The notes under the pieces were generated by a model. It had not been told where the DNA came from and did not search any database. It saw only the letters and a list, made by a program, of their open reading frames with translations. A DNA stretch of 64,000 bases from Podocnemis expansa. Taxonomy: Eukaryota; Chordata; Testudines; Podocnemididae. The translations under genes were made by a program, and so were the position numbers. The stretch lies in NCBI GenBank assembly GCA_007922195.1, contig ML682059.1, positions 15,486,653 to 15,550,652 on the forward strand. Direction: 5' to 3'. Within the stretch, counting starts at the first letter, position 1; every line of letters starts with the position of its first letter. Positions 34,626 to 45,569 of this stretch are shown piece by piece.

Positions 34626-34869
34626 CTGCAGGAGGGGATGCCAGGACAGATAGGTGAGCCCTTGGCTGGTAAAGGCCCTTTTCCCTGGCTGCAGAGAAAA
34701 GGTTTCTATAGGCCAATTAGAGACACTTGGACCCAAACAAGGGCTGCCCCAGGCCTACAAAAGCTACTTCCACAAGACACAAGGGGGGGGAAGGCTGAAG
34801 CTTCTGCTGGGCTTGGAAATTCCCCCAGGCTGAGGAGGAAGCTGTTTCTCCGCTGCCTTAGAGAGGGTC

Positions 34870-35195
34870 AGAAGGAGACCAGACGCCAGAGGTTCTGACA
34901 GAGCTCCCGGACCTATAGGACTAGTGAGTTACTCTTATATTTGCTCTGAAGGCTCAGAAGGTGTTAGCTGGGACCCTGGGCCAAGCCAGAAGGACAGTGA
35001 GGAAGGTACTTCACTGGCCCAAAAACTCAGAGCCTCCCTGCAGGCCCTGAGAGTGGGGAATGGATGCTCATGGAAGGCCCTTCTGAAGACCTACCTGGGC
35101 TGGGGCAGCTTGGCCTCAGGCCGACACCACTTGGAGAGGTTGGGACTGCTAGGCCAGACCCCACCCCCAGGAGTGGGTAACCTTGCCACAATCCA
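34870..35195 (+). repeat. Unclassified repeat, copy 1 of an inverted pair
   Basis: Aligns in reverse with 52330-52570. Shared words: 'ctgacagagctcc' / 'ctgacaagagctcc', 'gttagctgggac', 'gaagacctacctgggctggg', 'ggcctcaggccgacacc', 'ttgggactg' and 'aaccttgccacaa'. It abuts the broken 5' end of the Tx1-like LINE. No terminal features seen. Confidence 0.7.
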
Positions 35196-37310
35196 AACAA
35201 AACCAAAAAGGAAAGCAAAAAATTCAATCCCCCCAACCCCAACTTTTTCTTGAAACTTAAGATTTTCTTCCACACCGCTGTGCTCAGAAACAGAGAAAGT
35301 AAAGTAAGTAAGTGTGAAAGTGAATTTTGTATGTACCTGAGACAGAGAACATTCCAGCAGAATGAAGAAAGATTTGAAAGCATGAAGGTATGTTAGCTTC
35401 TCATATAAAAGATTCTTCTTGCAGCAGCTAAAAGAACATTTTGAAAAAATCTTCAAAAAAACCTTGACTTTCTCAAAGACACTAGAAATATATATGTGCT
35501 GGCAAAAGTGAGTGATCTTTGAACAAGAAACTGTTTTTTTAAAACCTGGAATTAATTTGTTTTCATAGACATTTACAGTGATACAGGGAAAAATCCTAGG
35601 AGTACTAAAGCCCATGCGCTTCAGTTGAATCATGACATTAACCATAGTATACATTCTGGGGGATAAAGAAAAAAGGGGGAAGAGAAAACTGCATGTTTTT
35701 AAAACCATACATAGAGAATACATGTTTTTTAATTTGAAATAGCTATTTTATCAGCATAAATTTGGAAGGCTCATACTATTTGCAATGATTGGGTCTCATC
35801 AGTTACTCCAGGGACCTAGGTCAATATCATGCAGTATTATGCAAAATGCATACTTTAAAGTGGTAAAACTATGAGTGTGTTATGCTGATCATCCCAGCTT
35901 GGTATAGACATAGATAATATTTTATAACACACCATCATGTATTCTGTATGTGCTATTTTAAAATTTTGTTTTAAAAATAATTGAGGCATTCTTCTAGCCC
36001 AGGCACATACAGAGAAACATTAGAGCTTAAAATTGTGACATTTATGCACAGAAAACCTGTCGCCAACCCAGGAATCAATCATGTCAAGATTTGGTTTGTA
36101 GCCAAGATCATATTTTGGGGATAGCTATATTTCAGTGAAAAAGGAGAAAACATTTCAGTGGCTAGCTGATTTTTATTTTAAAGTGCCTGACACCTCTTAG
36201 AGAGTTGCAATATAGGAATAAGTGCTGGGTGAAAAGGGCAAATGGCAGGTGATGTAGTTAAAGATGAATGATAAATAATATCACCGTCACAGGATGCATT
36301 ATCGGTGCACCCCTAGGTTATGATGTAGGTAACTTTTCTGTGCACTTTTGCAATGTAATTGTATGGTTTGATGCCAGTTATGTCATGCAAGGGGTTCCTT
36401 TATGAATGCACATATCATACTCTATTGTTATTGTGTCATGTTTCCTGTAGCATCACATATGTGTACAGATGTGAAGAATGTTTTCAGGTATTTTACATGA
36501 CTCAGGGCTATCTCTCAGCATTGAGGCTACAGAAGTACATGACAAAGACAATGCAAATTGAGCTCCCTGACCCAGCTGGCCCAAAAAACATCCCCTTGAC
36601 CCAGGAAGAGTAGGGGCTGGGGGGGGGGGGGGTTGGAACAAATACAGACACTTGGAACTGTTAGGGGTTTTTGCCAGATAAAAACCTTCTTGAAAACAAC
36701 TCCAAGAGACTGGGCCTTTCCACATGGCCAGGAGGCCCAAGACTGGCTGACCACCATCAGCAGCTGGCCTTTCAGGTAAGACTGGGGAGAATAAGTTAGA
36801 GCATAAAGCTGTGTGAACTTCAGAGTGTGTGAATGAGTGAGGCTGGGCATACTCATTTCTTTGATGAATGCTCAAACAAGTGTCTATAAGTTTACAGTGA
36901 TTGGGGAAGGGTCCTGGTGTGATGTCTGGAGGCTGGGGGTGGTCACTAGTGGACCATCCCCTGCATGACTGTAAAGTGCACATCCACTGTCTGGGACTGA
37001 TAACACACAGGAAGCTAGTGTGGACTGACTCAGGAGTGAGTGGCTGCCTGGTATAGTAGGGTGAATGAGCGTCTAGGAGAGGGCAATAGTGTAGGCATAG
37101 AAGCACCCTAGACCAGATTCTGAGAGGGGAACATAATCACATGCATATGCAATGTATCACATGTCTGCAATTAATCATGTAGCTATCAACACCACATATG
37201 AGGTATACATGATTTAGGCCATTTTCAAAATGAATTGTTTGAATTCTGCACTTTTAAAAAGTTATTTTGGCAAAAAATCCAAAGATAGCTATCTAGCTAG
37301 CTAGATAAGG
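35196..37310. other. Non-coding sequence, possible old retroelement at 36290-37150
   Basis: 35200-36280 is AT-rich and unrecognised. 36290-37150 is richer in GC and may be a decayed element. A run of 14 G at about 36619-36632 makes a proline run in the 217-codon minus frame 36453-37106, for which I see no homology. (TAGC/GATA) simple repeat at 37284-37308. Confidence 0.45.
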
Positions 37311-38090
37311 TGACCAGGCAGCTTCCCTGAACTGGCATTACAGGATTAAAAGGGGCCTAAGAGCAGCAGTCAATCAGGCAGGAGTGCTGCTTGACCAATC
37401 AGAGACTGGGGGCTCTGTATAAAAGGGAGTTGCAGAAGCTAGAAGGGCAGTTAGTCTTGGGAGCTCAGCGAAGAGGGCTGTCTTCCTAGTAGACTGGCTG
37501 AGGCAGTCAACACTAAGGGCAGTTCACTGGGCATCACTGGGAGCTGTTAGCAACCACTGGTTCTTAAGGTGTGCATGGAAGCAGAGCTTGGAGCAGCTGA
37601 TACAGAGGTGACGGCACCTGGTATAGATGCTGGCAGAAACACTGGAGTAGCAGGCCAGGAGCAGCCTGTGAGGCGGCCCTGAAGTGAGCGACACATGACA
37701 CTGGGGGCTGTGGGGAAAGCCCAGGGAAATTCTCTAAAGAGAGCTGGTGGGAGGCAGTGTTGTGCCCAGGACATGGCATATTGGGTCCCTGGGCTGAAGC
37801 CAGGAGAAGTGTGTTGGCCCAGGTCCCTCCCCAGTCCCCCGGAGTGTCAGGCCTGGCACTTGACTCTCAGGCCACTAAGTCATTGAGGAATGGCCCAGGC
37901 AGGGAGTCAAACTTATCCTCTGGAAGGAGGGTTGCCTGGGCTAAGATCCTCAGCTGCAGGGCCAAGTACCTTTGGTGCTCAGTTGAAGGGTTAAGCAGCT
38001 AGAGGGTGATGGAGCTGGATGGGGGACCACTTGAGCCCAAGTCCCCAAACTAATATCATCATACAGTAAAGAGAATGCTACCCTGTCACA
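37311..38090 (+). mobile_element. Probable solo LTR
   Basis: A 780-bp block from TGACCAGG to CCCTGTCACA; the ends are roughly inverted and follow the TG...CA rule. It has CCAATC at 37395-37400, TATAAAAGG at 37418-37426 and a variant poly(A) signal AGTAAA near the right end (38065-38070). Both flanks are GATA/TAGA simple repeat, as expected if it inserted into one. No exact target duplication and no internal genes. The frames within (71-81 codons) are not credible. Confidence 0.5.
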
Positions 38091-39879
38091 GTTAGGTAGA
38101 TAGGTGGATAGATAGCTATTCTAAATGTTCCTAATTCATTTTAGAGACATTTAATAGAAAGGAATAAAGTTAGCGCCCTTTTCTGAAATTTTAGCCAAAT
38201 GCACATAAGAGGGAATATTATTTTCTGAATAAATTGGAATTAAATGTATTGAGAAGTTACACTGAACATAGAAAGTGTTACAAATAGTATTTCACATAAC
38301 AAATATTTGTAAATTGTGCCCATCTTTCCAGTTGGTTATCCATAACATTATTTTTCTAAAGATCTTCTGATATACTCTGTGGAAAACTACAGAATTATGA
38401 TATATGATATATGTTATTATATATTATTATTATATCTGCTTATATGACCTGCATCTTCTGTATTCATCTATACTTGTTATCATCCATTATGGTTATTTGC
38501 TTGAAAAGTATATTCCTTGAGTTCATATTGTCTTGCAATTTATATCCCAGCCCACAGCTGAAGTCATAATCATTTGCTTGTGATACTATAAATGATTGTT
38601 GCAGAAACTTATATCAAAATGGAATAGAAGTAATATCAAGCTGATTTAAATTGATGCAAAGTTAAGTTAAGTAGATGTTAAGTTTTAACTTTGTTCACTA
38701 TTGTGATTTTACAAGCTAATGCCTCATCCTAGGCAGAACTGAATTTTAAAAGGGAGGGATTATGTTGTGATTACAAGAGACAAAATTTCAGTATCATTGA
38801 ATGCTCAAACGTAAAATGTACATGCAAGTTCATAAAATATCTCAATAACCTATAACATTTTGCCTGCTTGGAAATTAATAATGGAAAATGGGTGAATTTC
38901 TTTTCAGTTATAAAGGTTATGAATGACTGTAGGAGAACCAGATCAAGAGACAGGATAGATCAAGAACAAGGGTCTGGATGATTTGATCTGAGGATTATTT
39001 AAATCTTATTTGGAAGAAACAGAAGATGTGGAACCAGGAGTTAATGGACCAAAATTTCTGTGGCAGATAATAGGCCTAACTGGTGGACAAAATAATGATG
39101 GATGAACTATACTACCTATAGGATGAACTATACCACTACACCTTCCCTTTTGGCAGTTTCTTAAAAAGAAAATTTGAAAAAAAAAATCATCACCCGTTTC
39201 TCATTGGGTATGGGTTCCTTTCAACTGATTATATGTTCCCTGACTCGAAGATAGAAGTAGCAGGCCTGATTGAAAGATTTTTCTGCTTGGGTGGTAGGCC
39301 AATAGTCATTGCTCTTATGCAAAGAATTTGCACATTTTTCCCTTGCAGATCTTGAAAAAAATATCATTGTTGCATCCAGTGGAGATACCTATTTTCTAGC
39401 ACTGACAAGGCATATAAGACACTATTCAACTGCCTTCCTTTTGCATGGATATCTTGCACATTCCTCTAGTCTTCTTTTCTTGTTTCCTGTTCCTTATTCT
39501 CTCAGATTTTCATCAGATCCTGAAACCAACTGCATTGCATCAGCAGAGTCAGAGGAGATGGCCAAAATCCTACTGTGTCTAAAAAGAAACAACCCAAACT
39601 GATGACATCCCTGTTTGGAATGTGAACTGAGGCCCAAGAGCCACACATGCTCTGGTCAGTTTGTTAGCCAAAGTGCCCATTTGTGACTCTCAGTTGTCCA
39701 GTGCTCCAAAGACACTGACAAAACCATGTTTCCCCCACCTTTTCCACAATATTCTTCCTCAGCCCTGTGTCTATTTCCTAGGCCTGCTCTGTGCTAAAAA
39801 AATAAATTTGCTTAAATGTGTTGCTCAGGAGTATGACAAATCCATACCTTGAACAGTATAGTTAAGCTGACCTAACCCT
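38091..39879. other. AT-rich non-coding sequence
   Basis: Starts with a short GATA-like run (38094-38116) and has a TA-rich patch at 38398-38436. The 97-codon frame at 39309-39602 (+) has no known domain. Confidence 0.5.
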
Positions 39880-40854
39880 GGCTATGTCTACACTGAGGGG
39901 ATATTTTAAGTCAACTTAACATGGTTGACTTTAAGTTGACTTAAAGTTGACCTTGTTAAGTCAACTTTAGGATATGTCTACACTAGAACATATACCCCAG
40001 GCACCCTGCCCCTTGTCCTGCCCTGGGGTGCAAGCTGGCTCTGGGGACCACAAGCAGCAAGAGGCTGGGAGCCAGCTCCTGTCGCTGCCAGCAAACGGCT
40101 GGGAACCCGATTTGGCTCCTAGGCCCCGCCGCCTGCAGCAAGTAGCTTGGCACCAGATCAGGCTCCCAGCCACTAGCCACCGGCAGCACGAGCTGGCTGC
40201 TAACCTCTGCCACCATCAGCAAGTGGCTCAAGCCCAGATCAGGCCCTGCACTGCTTGGTGGTGTTGGCAGGAGGCTCGGAGCCCAATCCAGCCCTGAGCC
40301 ACTTTTCTGCTGCCTGCAGGCAGCTTGGAGCTGATCCAGCCCTGAGCTGCAAAAGCTGCTACCACGGAGACAGCCCAGTGACCCAGCCTGGTCAAAAAAG
40401 AACAGATCAGGAGTAGTCTGTGAGACTGACCAGGCTGGGTCACTGGGCTGCCTCCCTGCCTGAGTCACCAGCCAGTGGAGGCAAGAGGCTCAGGGCCACT
40501 TTGGTCTCCCAGCCACCTGCAGCAAGTGGTTCAGGGCTTGATCGGGTTTCCAGCTGCCTGCTGGCAGCAGCTGGGACCAGCTCTGAGTCCCTTGCCACTT
40601 GGGGCAAAGGCAGGGGCATGATCTGTCTCCCAGCCACTTGCCAGCATTAGCTGGAGCCAGATGAGGCCTCTGGAGCTGGATTGGGATCCCAGGCCAGATC
40701 AGGACTCTTCCTGTCCTCAAAAGTTGATTCAATGCTTAAGTCAACTTTCAGGGCAGGAATTATTAAGATGACTTAAGCAGGAGCTTAAGTCGACTTAATA
40801 CATTCTGAATGGGGCTAGGGAGTACCTTAGGGTGACTCTAGTGTAGACATACCC
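39880..40854. mobile_element. MITE of the TTAAGTCAACTTAA type with GC-rich core
   Basis: GGCTATGTCTACACT at the left and AGTGTAGACATACCC at the right; flanks CCT and CCA differ by one base. The arms have GTCAACTTAA/TTAAGTTGAC blocks. The core 40010-40720 is a degenerate array of units around 'gccagcaagtggctgggagcc' and 'gatcaggc', which gives chance frames on both strands (107-161 codons). An extra GGATATGTCTACACT lies inside the left arm at 39970. Confidence 0.75.
40371..40450. repeat. Perfect 24-bp inverted repeat with 32-base loop
   Basis: Arms 40371-40394 and 40427-40450 are exact reverse complements. Inside the GC-rich core of the MITE at 39880. The arms contain CCCAGTGACCCAGCC and its complement. 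Confidence 0.93.
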
Positions 40855-40857
40855 CCA

Positions 40858-41154
40858 CAGTGTAGCCAATGCTAGGTCAATGGAAGAATTCCATCAACTT
40901 ACCTACTGTCTCTCAAAGAGGGGGATTACCTATGGCAACAGGAGAAGCCTTCTTGTCAGCATAAGGAACATCTTTACTGAAGCAGTACAGCAATGAAGTT
41001 GTAGAGATGCAGCTATGCTACTGAAACATTTTAAGCTTAGATAAGCCCTTAGGAACAGGAAATGTAATACTCTTTACATATCAGAACTCAGTATAAACGT
41101 AACCATGCCAACCCTGTACAAACCATTTGGTAGTTCATATGAGGATGGAACCCA
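40858..41154. other. Non-coding sequence
   Basis: Short stretch between a MITE and a CR1 end; 'gtgtagccaatgctaggtc' near 40860 may be further degraded MITE sequence. Confidence 0.4.
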
Positions 41155-41424
41155 TGACCAAGGTGTTAGAGCACTGGCTAAAAGCTGAAGCTAGATAACT
41201 TCAGATTGGAAATAAGGCATGCCTTATTAATGGTAAGAGTAATTAGCCATCAAAACAGTTACCAAGGGTCTCGGTGCATGCTTCATCACTGACAATTTTT
41301 AAAGCAAGATTGGATGTTTCTTTTAAAAGCTATGCTCTATTAATTATTTTGGGAAAGTCCACAGCCTCTTATGTATGAGGTCAGACTAGATGATCAGAAT
41401 GCTCCTTTCGGCCTTAGAATCTAT
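41155..41424 (+). mobile_element. CR1 LINE 3' end, + orientation
   Basis: The last 100 bases are typical of a CR1 3' end: 'gaggtcagactagatgatca', 'cctttcggccttagaatctat'. A Harbinger-type element is inserted in the final AATCTATG word. Confidence 0.8.
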
Positions 41425-41689
41425 GGCTGTGTTCACACACAGGCATTATTTTGATACAAGTTGTGTCAAAACAACTTGTGTCGAAATAATGCCTTATTTC
41501 AAAATAACTTAATTTGAATTAACAGTTTGTTAATTCAAATTAAGGAAAAAAGCTCAAAGTGAAATAGCAGTTTCAGGCAACAGTTATTCTGAAACAAGTC
41601 ACTGTTGTTTTGAAACAACATGTTCGGACGGCATTGTTTTGAAACAATTGTTCTGAAACAACATTGTTTCGTCCCCAAATGGGCTGGTG

Positions 41690-42766
41690 TAGATGTGTCT
41701 TTGTTCGCCCCACCGGGAGGGCACCCCCGGTGGGTAATGTGGGGAGTTCTTTGCTCACACTGGTTCCGTGAGCTCCCCCCTTTCCTTGAGGGGAGAGGCA
41801 AATAGTTCGTTCTACCCCCAGGAGGGGTGCACCCAGTAACCCTGGGGCCGGGCACGACAGTTCTGGCCGAGGCCCTGGGCCCTTACTAGGGTGACGAGTC
41901 ACTGATTCTGTGGACTGTTAGGAGTTCACGGTAGTAGGGACGAGTTGACGGTTGTCGGCACTACGAGGGAGAGGGGAGAGGAGGAGGGGGGACACAGGCC
42001 CACCCTGCTCCACTGTGTCCCAGCCCAGGGCCCTAACGGCAGCTGGACCTACAAGCAGCGGGGTCAGCGGGGTTCCAACTGCAACACGCTGACCCCGGTA
42101 CAGGGTAAACTCCCCCTGGGCTACTGCCCTCCCCCTCTCGCCTCAGTACCTGATTGCTGGTTTCCTCGGCATCCTCGGGGTATTCACTGAGGGGTATGGC
42201 GTAGAGACCTTCCCAGGCGTCGGGGGGGGGCAGATCGGGGAGTGCGTATGCGATGGCCATCTCCTCTGGGGCCGGTTCCGATGGCCCTCCTTGGTTGGGG
42301 GCAAGGGGTAGCTCCTCCAGGTCCTCCCCTGCAGGGAGGGCAGCGTCGGGGGGCACCAGGGGCAGCTCCTCCAGGCCCTCTCCGACAGGTGAGGAGGCCT
42401 GCCTTCTGTCTTCCGGACTTTCACGGTCAGTGGGGGGGCGCCACCGGTCAGGTGGCCACGGCTTGTCCCACTCCTGGGGTGGGGCTTCTTCCCACAGGGT
42501 ACCCACCATGGGAGGCCCGAGCCAGCCATCCCGGTAGCAGGCTGGAGGCCGGCGGGCCGACCCAGTCCTCCTCGGCCGGTGGAAGGGCGGCGGCGGAGGA
42601 GCCTGGCCGGAGGCATCCTTCTCCTCCGGCTGCCAGGGCTGAACTGAGCTCCTCTGCCTGCCTCTTATACTTCCTGCCCCGCCTCTTCCCCTCCTGCCCG
42701 ATTGGCCGGTTTGTGGGGGCAGCCATCTTGGCTCCTGCAGGGGCAGCCATCTTGGCTCCTCCTTAC
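41690..42766 (-). other. GC-rich cargo segment, possibly a retroelement leader
   Basis: Sits between two copies of the MITE left arm. On the minus strand it starts with a promoter-like cluster and then reads a 251-codon Pro/Glu-rich frame (42033-42788) with an internal repeat, GEGLEELPLVPPDAALPAG and GEDLEELPLAPN. Another frame starts at the first ATG after the TATA (42143-42616, 157 codons). I recognise neither as a known protein. The composition resembles leader or LTR regions of turtle retroelements, but this is inference. Confidence 0.45.
42661..42755 (-). promoter_or_regulatory. Promoter-like cluster: two YY1-type sites, CCAAT, GC box, TATA
   Basis: Minus-strand order: CCAAGATGGC at 42746-42755 and again at 42722-42731 (24-bp tandem unit), CCAAT at 42701-42705, GAGGCGGGGC at 42676-42685, GTATAAGAGG at 42661-42670. 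Order and spacing fit a core promoter firing leftward into the cargo. Confidence 0.5.
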
Positions 42767-43167
42767 AGCTGTGTTCACACACAGGCATTATTTTGATACG
42801 AGTTGTGTCAAAACAACTTGTATTGAAACAATCCCTTACTTCAAAATAACTTAATTTGAACTAACAGTTTGTTAATTCAAATTAAGGAAAAAAGCTCAAA
42901 GTGAAATAGTTTCAGGCAACAGTTATTTCGAAACAAGTCACTGTTGTTTCGAAACAACATGTTCGGACGGCATTGTTTCAAAACAATCGTTTCAAAACAA
43001 CATTGTTTCATCCCCACATGGGGTTTAAGTTGTTTTGAAACAACACCGTTGTTTCAAAACAACGGGTGCCGTTGTTTTGAAACAACCATGTGTCGTGTGA
43101 ACAGGGTATTTCTTATTTCAAAACAACAGACTTTGTTTCGAAATAAGCGTGCTGTGTGAACACAGCC
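42767..43167. mobile_element. Inner MITE copy within the composite element
   Basis: Begins AGCTGTGTTCACACAC, repeats the 41425 arm almost base for base, then continues through TTTCGAAACAA blocks to the right terminal repeat. About 400 bp, very like 49847-50250 (inverted) and 45166-45536. Confidence 0.8.
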
Positions 43168-43170
43168 TAT

Positions 43171-44592
43171 GAAATCTGAATTAGGAATAAGCAGCAGGAA
43201 CAGACAATTTCCTGAGGAATATCAGTCCTGTTTTTGAAAATATGCCTTGTAAGCTACAAATAAATGAATACACCATGCCAACAAAAGAAAATAGTTCATG
43301 TAATTAAAATGATTTATGAATATATGACCCAGTATTGCCATCCTTATTCTCACCTCATTCATGTGAGTAGTTTATGGGACTACTTATGTAATCACAATAT
43401 TACTCAGTGTACATCAGAGAGGCAAAATTAGAACCAGAATGGTTTTCAAAGTTCACTGTGCGGCTCATCTAAAATTTTACCGTTTTCCAGCTTGTTTTGA
43501 CAGCCAGGTGTTTGTAGTTACTATAGATAATTTCTGGCAGCAGATACATTATATTTTGTCTTTAAAAATCATTTTCATGAGGTGAACAATTGTTTACTCA
43601 TTTGCCACCAAATGGTAATTGAAAAAGTCAACTAATTTACACATACGTTCAGAGAAACCACATTGTTGTGATACCAGAGGCAACACTTATTAAGGATAAT
43701 CTACATGAACATGGATCTCCTGGATTCAGCCTTAGTTATAGATACACAGTAAGACAGACAGCAATTTGCAAGTCTGTGTGTTTATTTTTCTTTAATAACT
43801 GATAGCATAGATCGATACCATAATGATTAGGTCAAGTTGTTCTCAGCAGTATCTTGAACATTCTAATTTCCTCTGGATTAATGGGACGGCTCATCATTTA
43901 GGTCTGAACCTGTCACATTTACCATCGGTTTGGTTACAGAAACAAATAAAATAATAAAAAAGTACCTCATTCATTTTGTGAGGATTGTAAAGCATTCAAA
44001 TAATCCTGATGGCCTACCAGTGCCAATTACTGCCAGCAAATAGAGATAATAGGTTCTCCTCTTGCTGCTCACAATGTTATTGTCATTGAATCTATTTTAC
44101 AACTTCTGTAAAGGAGTTCCAGGAAATACAAGGTTAAAAGGGTGAAAAAAAGAGACAATTGCTATATTTTATTCAGGTTCCTTTACTCTGAAGTCAAGCC
44201 CCAGTTCCAGTCAATAGCCTCTGTGTTGCAGCTCATTCAACACAGGGCTTTTTAAAAATGTTATGTTTCCATGGTTATAGAAATTGTCTCTCCCTAAATA
44301 GAAGCCCCATTGTTAGAATAATTGAAGATGTTAAACTCTGTTTAAATGTTAAAATAAAACACTGATATCATTAAGCTGAGTAACTCTCAATATGGTCCCC
44401 TCTCAGCTAAGTTTAGGCAACTTTGTCTTTCAGTGCTCTCAACTTGCAGAAAGAGCGAAGGATGTAAGGATTCACCTCCCAGTACAATAATGAATGGTCC
44501 TTAAGAGCAAGGCAGTCCCTTTAAACCATAACTTACCACAAGGCCTTGTTTACATGCCTTTAACATGGTCTACTGAGTATTGGTTTAATAGT
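43171..44592. other. AT-rich non-coding sequence
   Basis: No gene or recognised repeat. Confidence 0.55.
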
Positions 44593-44963
44593 GGCTATGT
44601 CTACACTAGACGGCTGAGTTAAATGAATTTAAAAAGGTTGACTTTATTGAGTCAAATTAGAGTCTACATTTTTTAAGTCAACTTTATTAAGTCAATTTAA
44701 GCCAAGATAGCCACTTAAGCTGACATAGCAAAGTGAATTTTAAGTGGGTTCTCTGGCTTAAGTTGACATAGTTGGCCACATTTTGTTAAGCCAACTTAAT
44801 AAAGTTGACTTAATGTTTAAAGTTCACTTTAAGGGCACGAGTTATGAAGTCGACTTAAGCAGGCAATTAGGTTGACTTAAAAAATGCCAAATATGGCCAT
44901 GGAGTTGCTTAAGTCGACTTAAGCCATCTTAAGTCAACTTAAGCCTCCAGTGTAGACTTACCC
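44593..44963. mobile_element. MITE of the TTAAGTCAACTTAA type
   Basis: GGCTATGTCTACACT to AGTGTAGACTTACCC, 371 bp. Arms and centre are nearly all TTAAGTCGACTTAA-like blocks. No clear target duplication. Confidence 0.78.
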
Positions 44964-45165
44964 TAAGTGCCACCCATTGCCTCACCAATATGACTTCCTG
45001 CATATATACAGGTTTCTCTGGAAGTTTTCCAGTCAAATATTTAATCTTGCTTTGCTTGTGAGATCTGAAGACATCATAGCATAAAGGTGTATGGATGAGA
45101 TCAGTGTACAAGCACTTGTTTCATTTTGCAAAACACACAAATGATGTAACTAGAGATGACACAAC

Positions 45166-45535
45166 GGCTGTGTTCACACACAGGCATTATTTTGATACAA
45201 GTTGTGTCGAAACAACTTGTATCAAAATAATGCCTTATTTTGAAATAACTTAATTCGAATTAACAGTTTAATTCAAATTAAGGAAAAAAGCTCAAAGCGA
45301 AATAGCAGTTTCAGGCAACAGTTATTTCGAAACAAGTCACTGTTGTTTTGAAACAACATATTCAGACAGCATTGTTTCAAAACAATCATTTTGAAACAAC
45401 ATTGTTTCATCCCCACATGGGGTTTAAGTTGTTTCATAACAACCCCATTGTTTCGAAACAACGGGTGCCATTGTTTCGAAACAACCATGCGTCGTGTGAA
45501 GAGGGTATTTCTTATTTTGAAACAATCTCTGTCAA

Positions 45536-45536
<1 letters not shown>
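45166..45536. mobile_element. Harbinger MITE, TTTCGAAACAA type, right end lost
   Basis: GGCTGTGTTCACACAC start and the same body as 42767-43167, but the last ~30 bases and the right terminal repeat are replaced by a CAA repeat. Confidence 0.8.
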
Positions 45537-45567
<31 letters not shown>

Positions 45568-45569
45568 AA
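45537..45569 (+). repeat. CAA microsatellite
   Basis: About 11 CAA units with one CGA interruption, starting from an AACAA block of the MITE. Confidence 0.9.

Larger units (their letters stand above)
31085..34640 (-). mobile_element. Tx1-like LINE, 5'-truncated and decayed
   Basis: Minus-strand pieces in family order from right to left: an APE-type endonuclease end (34242-34625), a linker, reverse transcriptase (about 32720-33800) and a long C-terminal region ending KPRKGL at 31092. The protein words are those of the Tx1 clade of L1-like LINEs in reptiles. Similarity begins at about 34625-34640, so the 5' UTR, ORF1 and the endonuclease start are missing. The element is GC-rich against AT-rich flanks. 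Frameshifts and stops throughout make it dead. Confidence 0.85.
41425..43167. mobile_element. Composite Harbinger-type element with cargo, TSD TAT
   Basis: A 1743-bp element. GGCTGTGTTCACACAC at 41425 and its inverted partner ending at 43167 are flanked by TAT (41422-41424, 43168-43170). It holds a left MITE arm (41425-41689), a GC-rich segment of about 1.08 kb unlike any MITE core here (41690-42766), then a nearly full MITE that repeats the left arm (42767-43167). So the left arm is present twice in direct order. Confidence 0.8.

Noticed and set aside
35091..35723. 210-codon - strand frame
   Set aside because: Spans the end of the unclassified repeat and AT-rich DNA; leucine/phenylalanine-rich by composition, not by family.
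36453..37106. 217-codon - strand frame with a proline run
   Set aside because: The proline run comes from the G-run at 36619; no recognisable domain and no supporting signals. Left as non-coding.
39974..40468. Frames of 107 and 161 codons in the GC-rich MITE core
   Set aside because: Both strands are open because of the degenerate repeat; neither is conserved-looking.
45537..45569. Possible CRISPR-like or other spaced array at the CAA run
   Set aside because: A plain trinucleotide microsatellite; no spacers. Nothing bacterial in the window.
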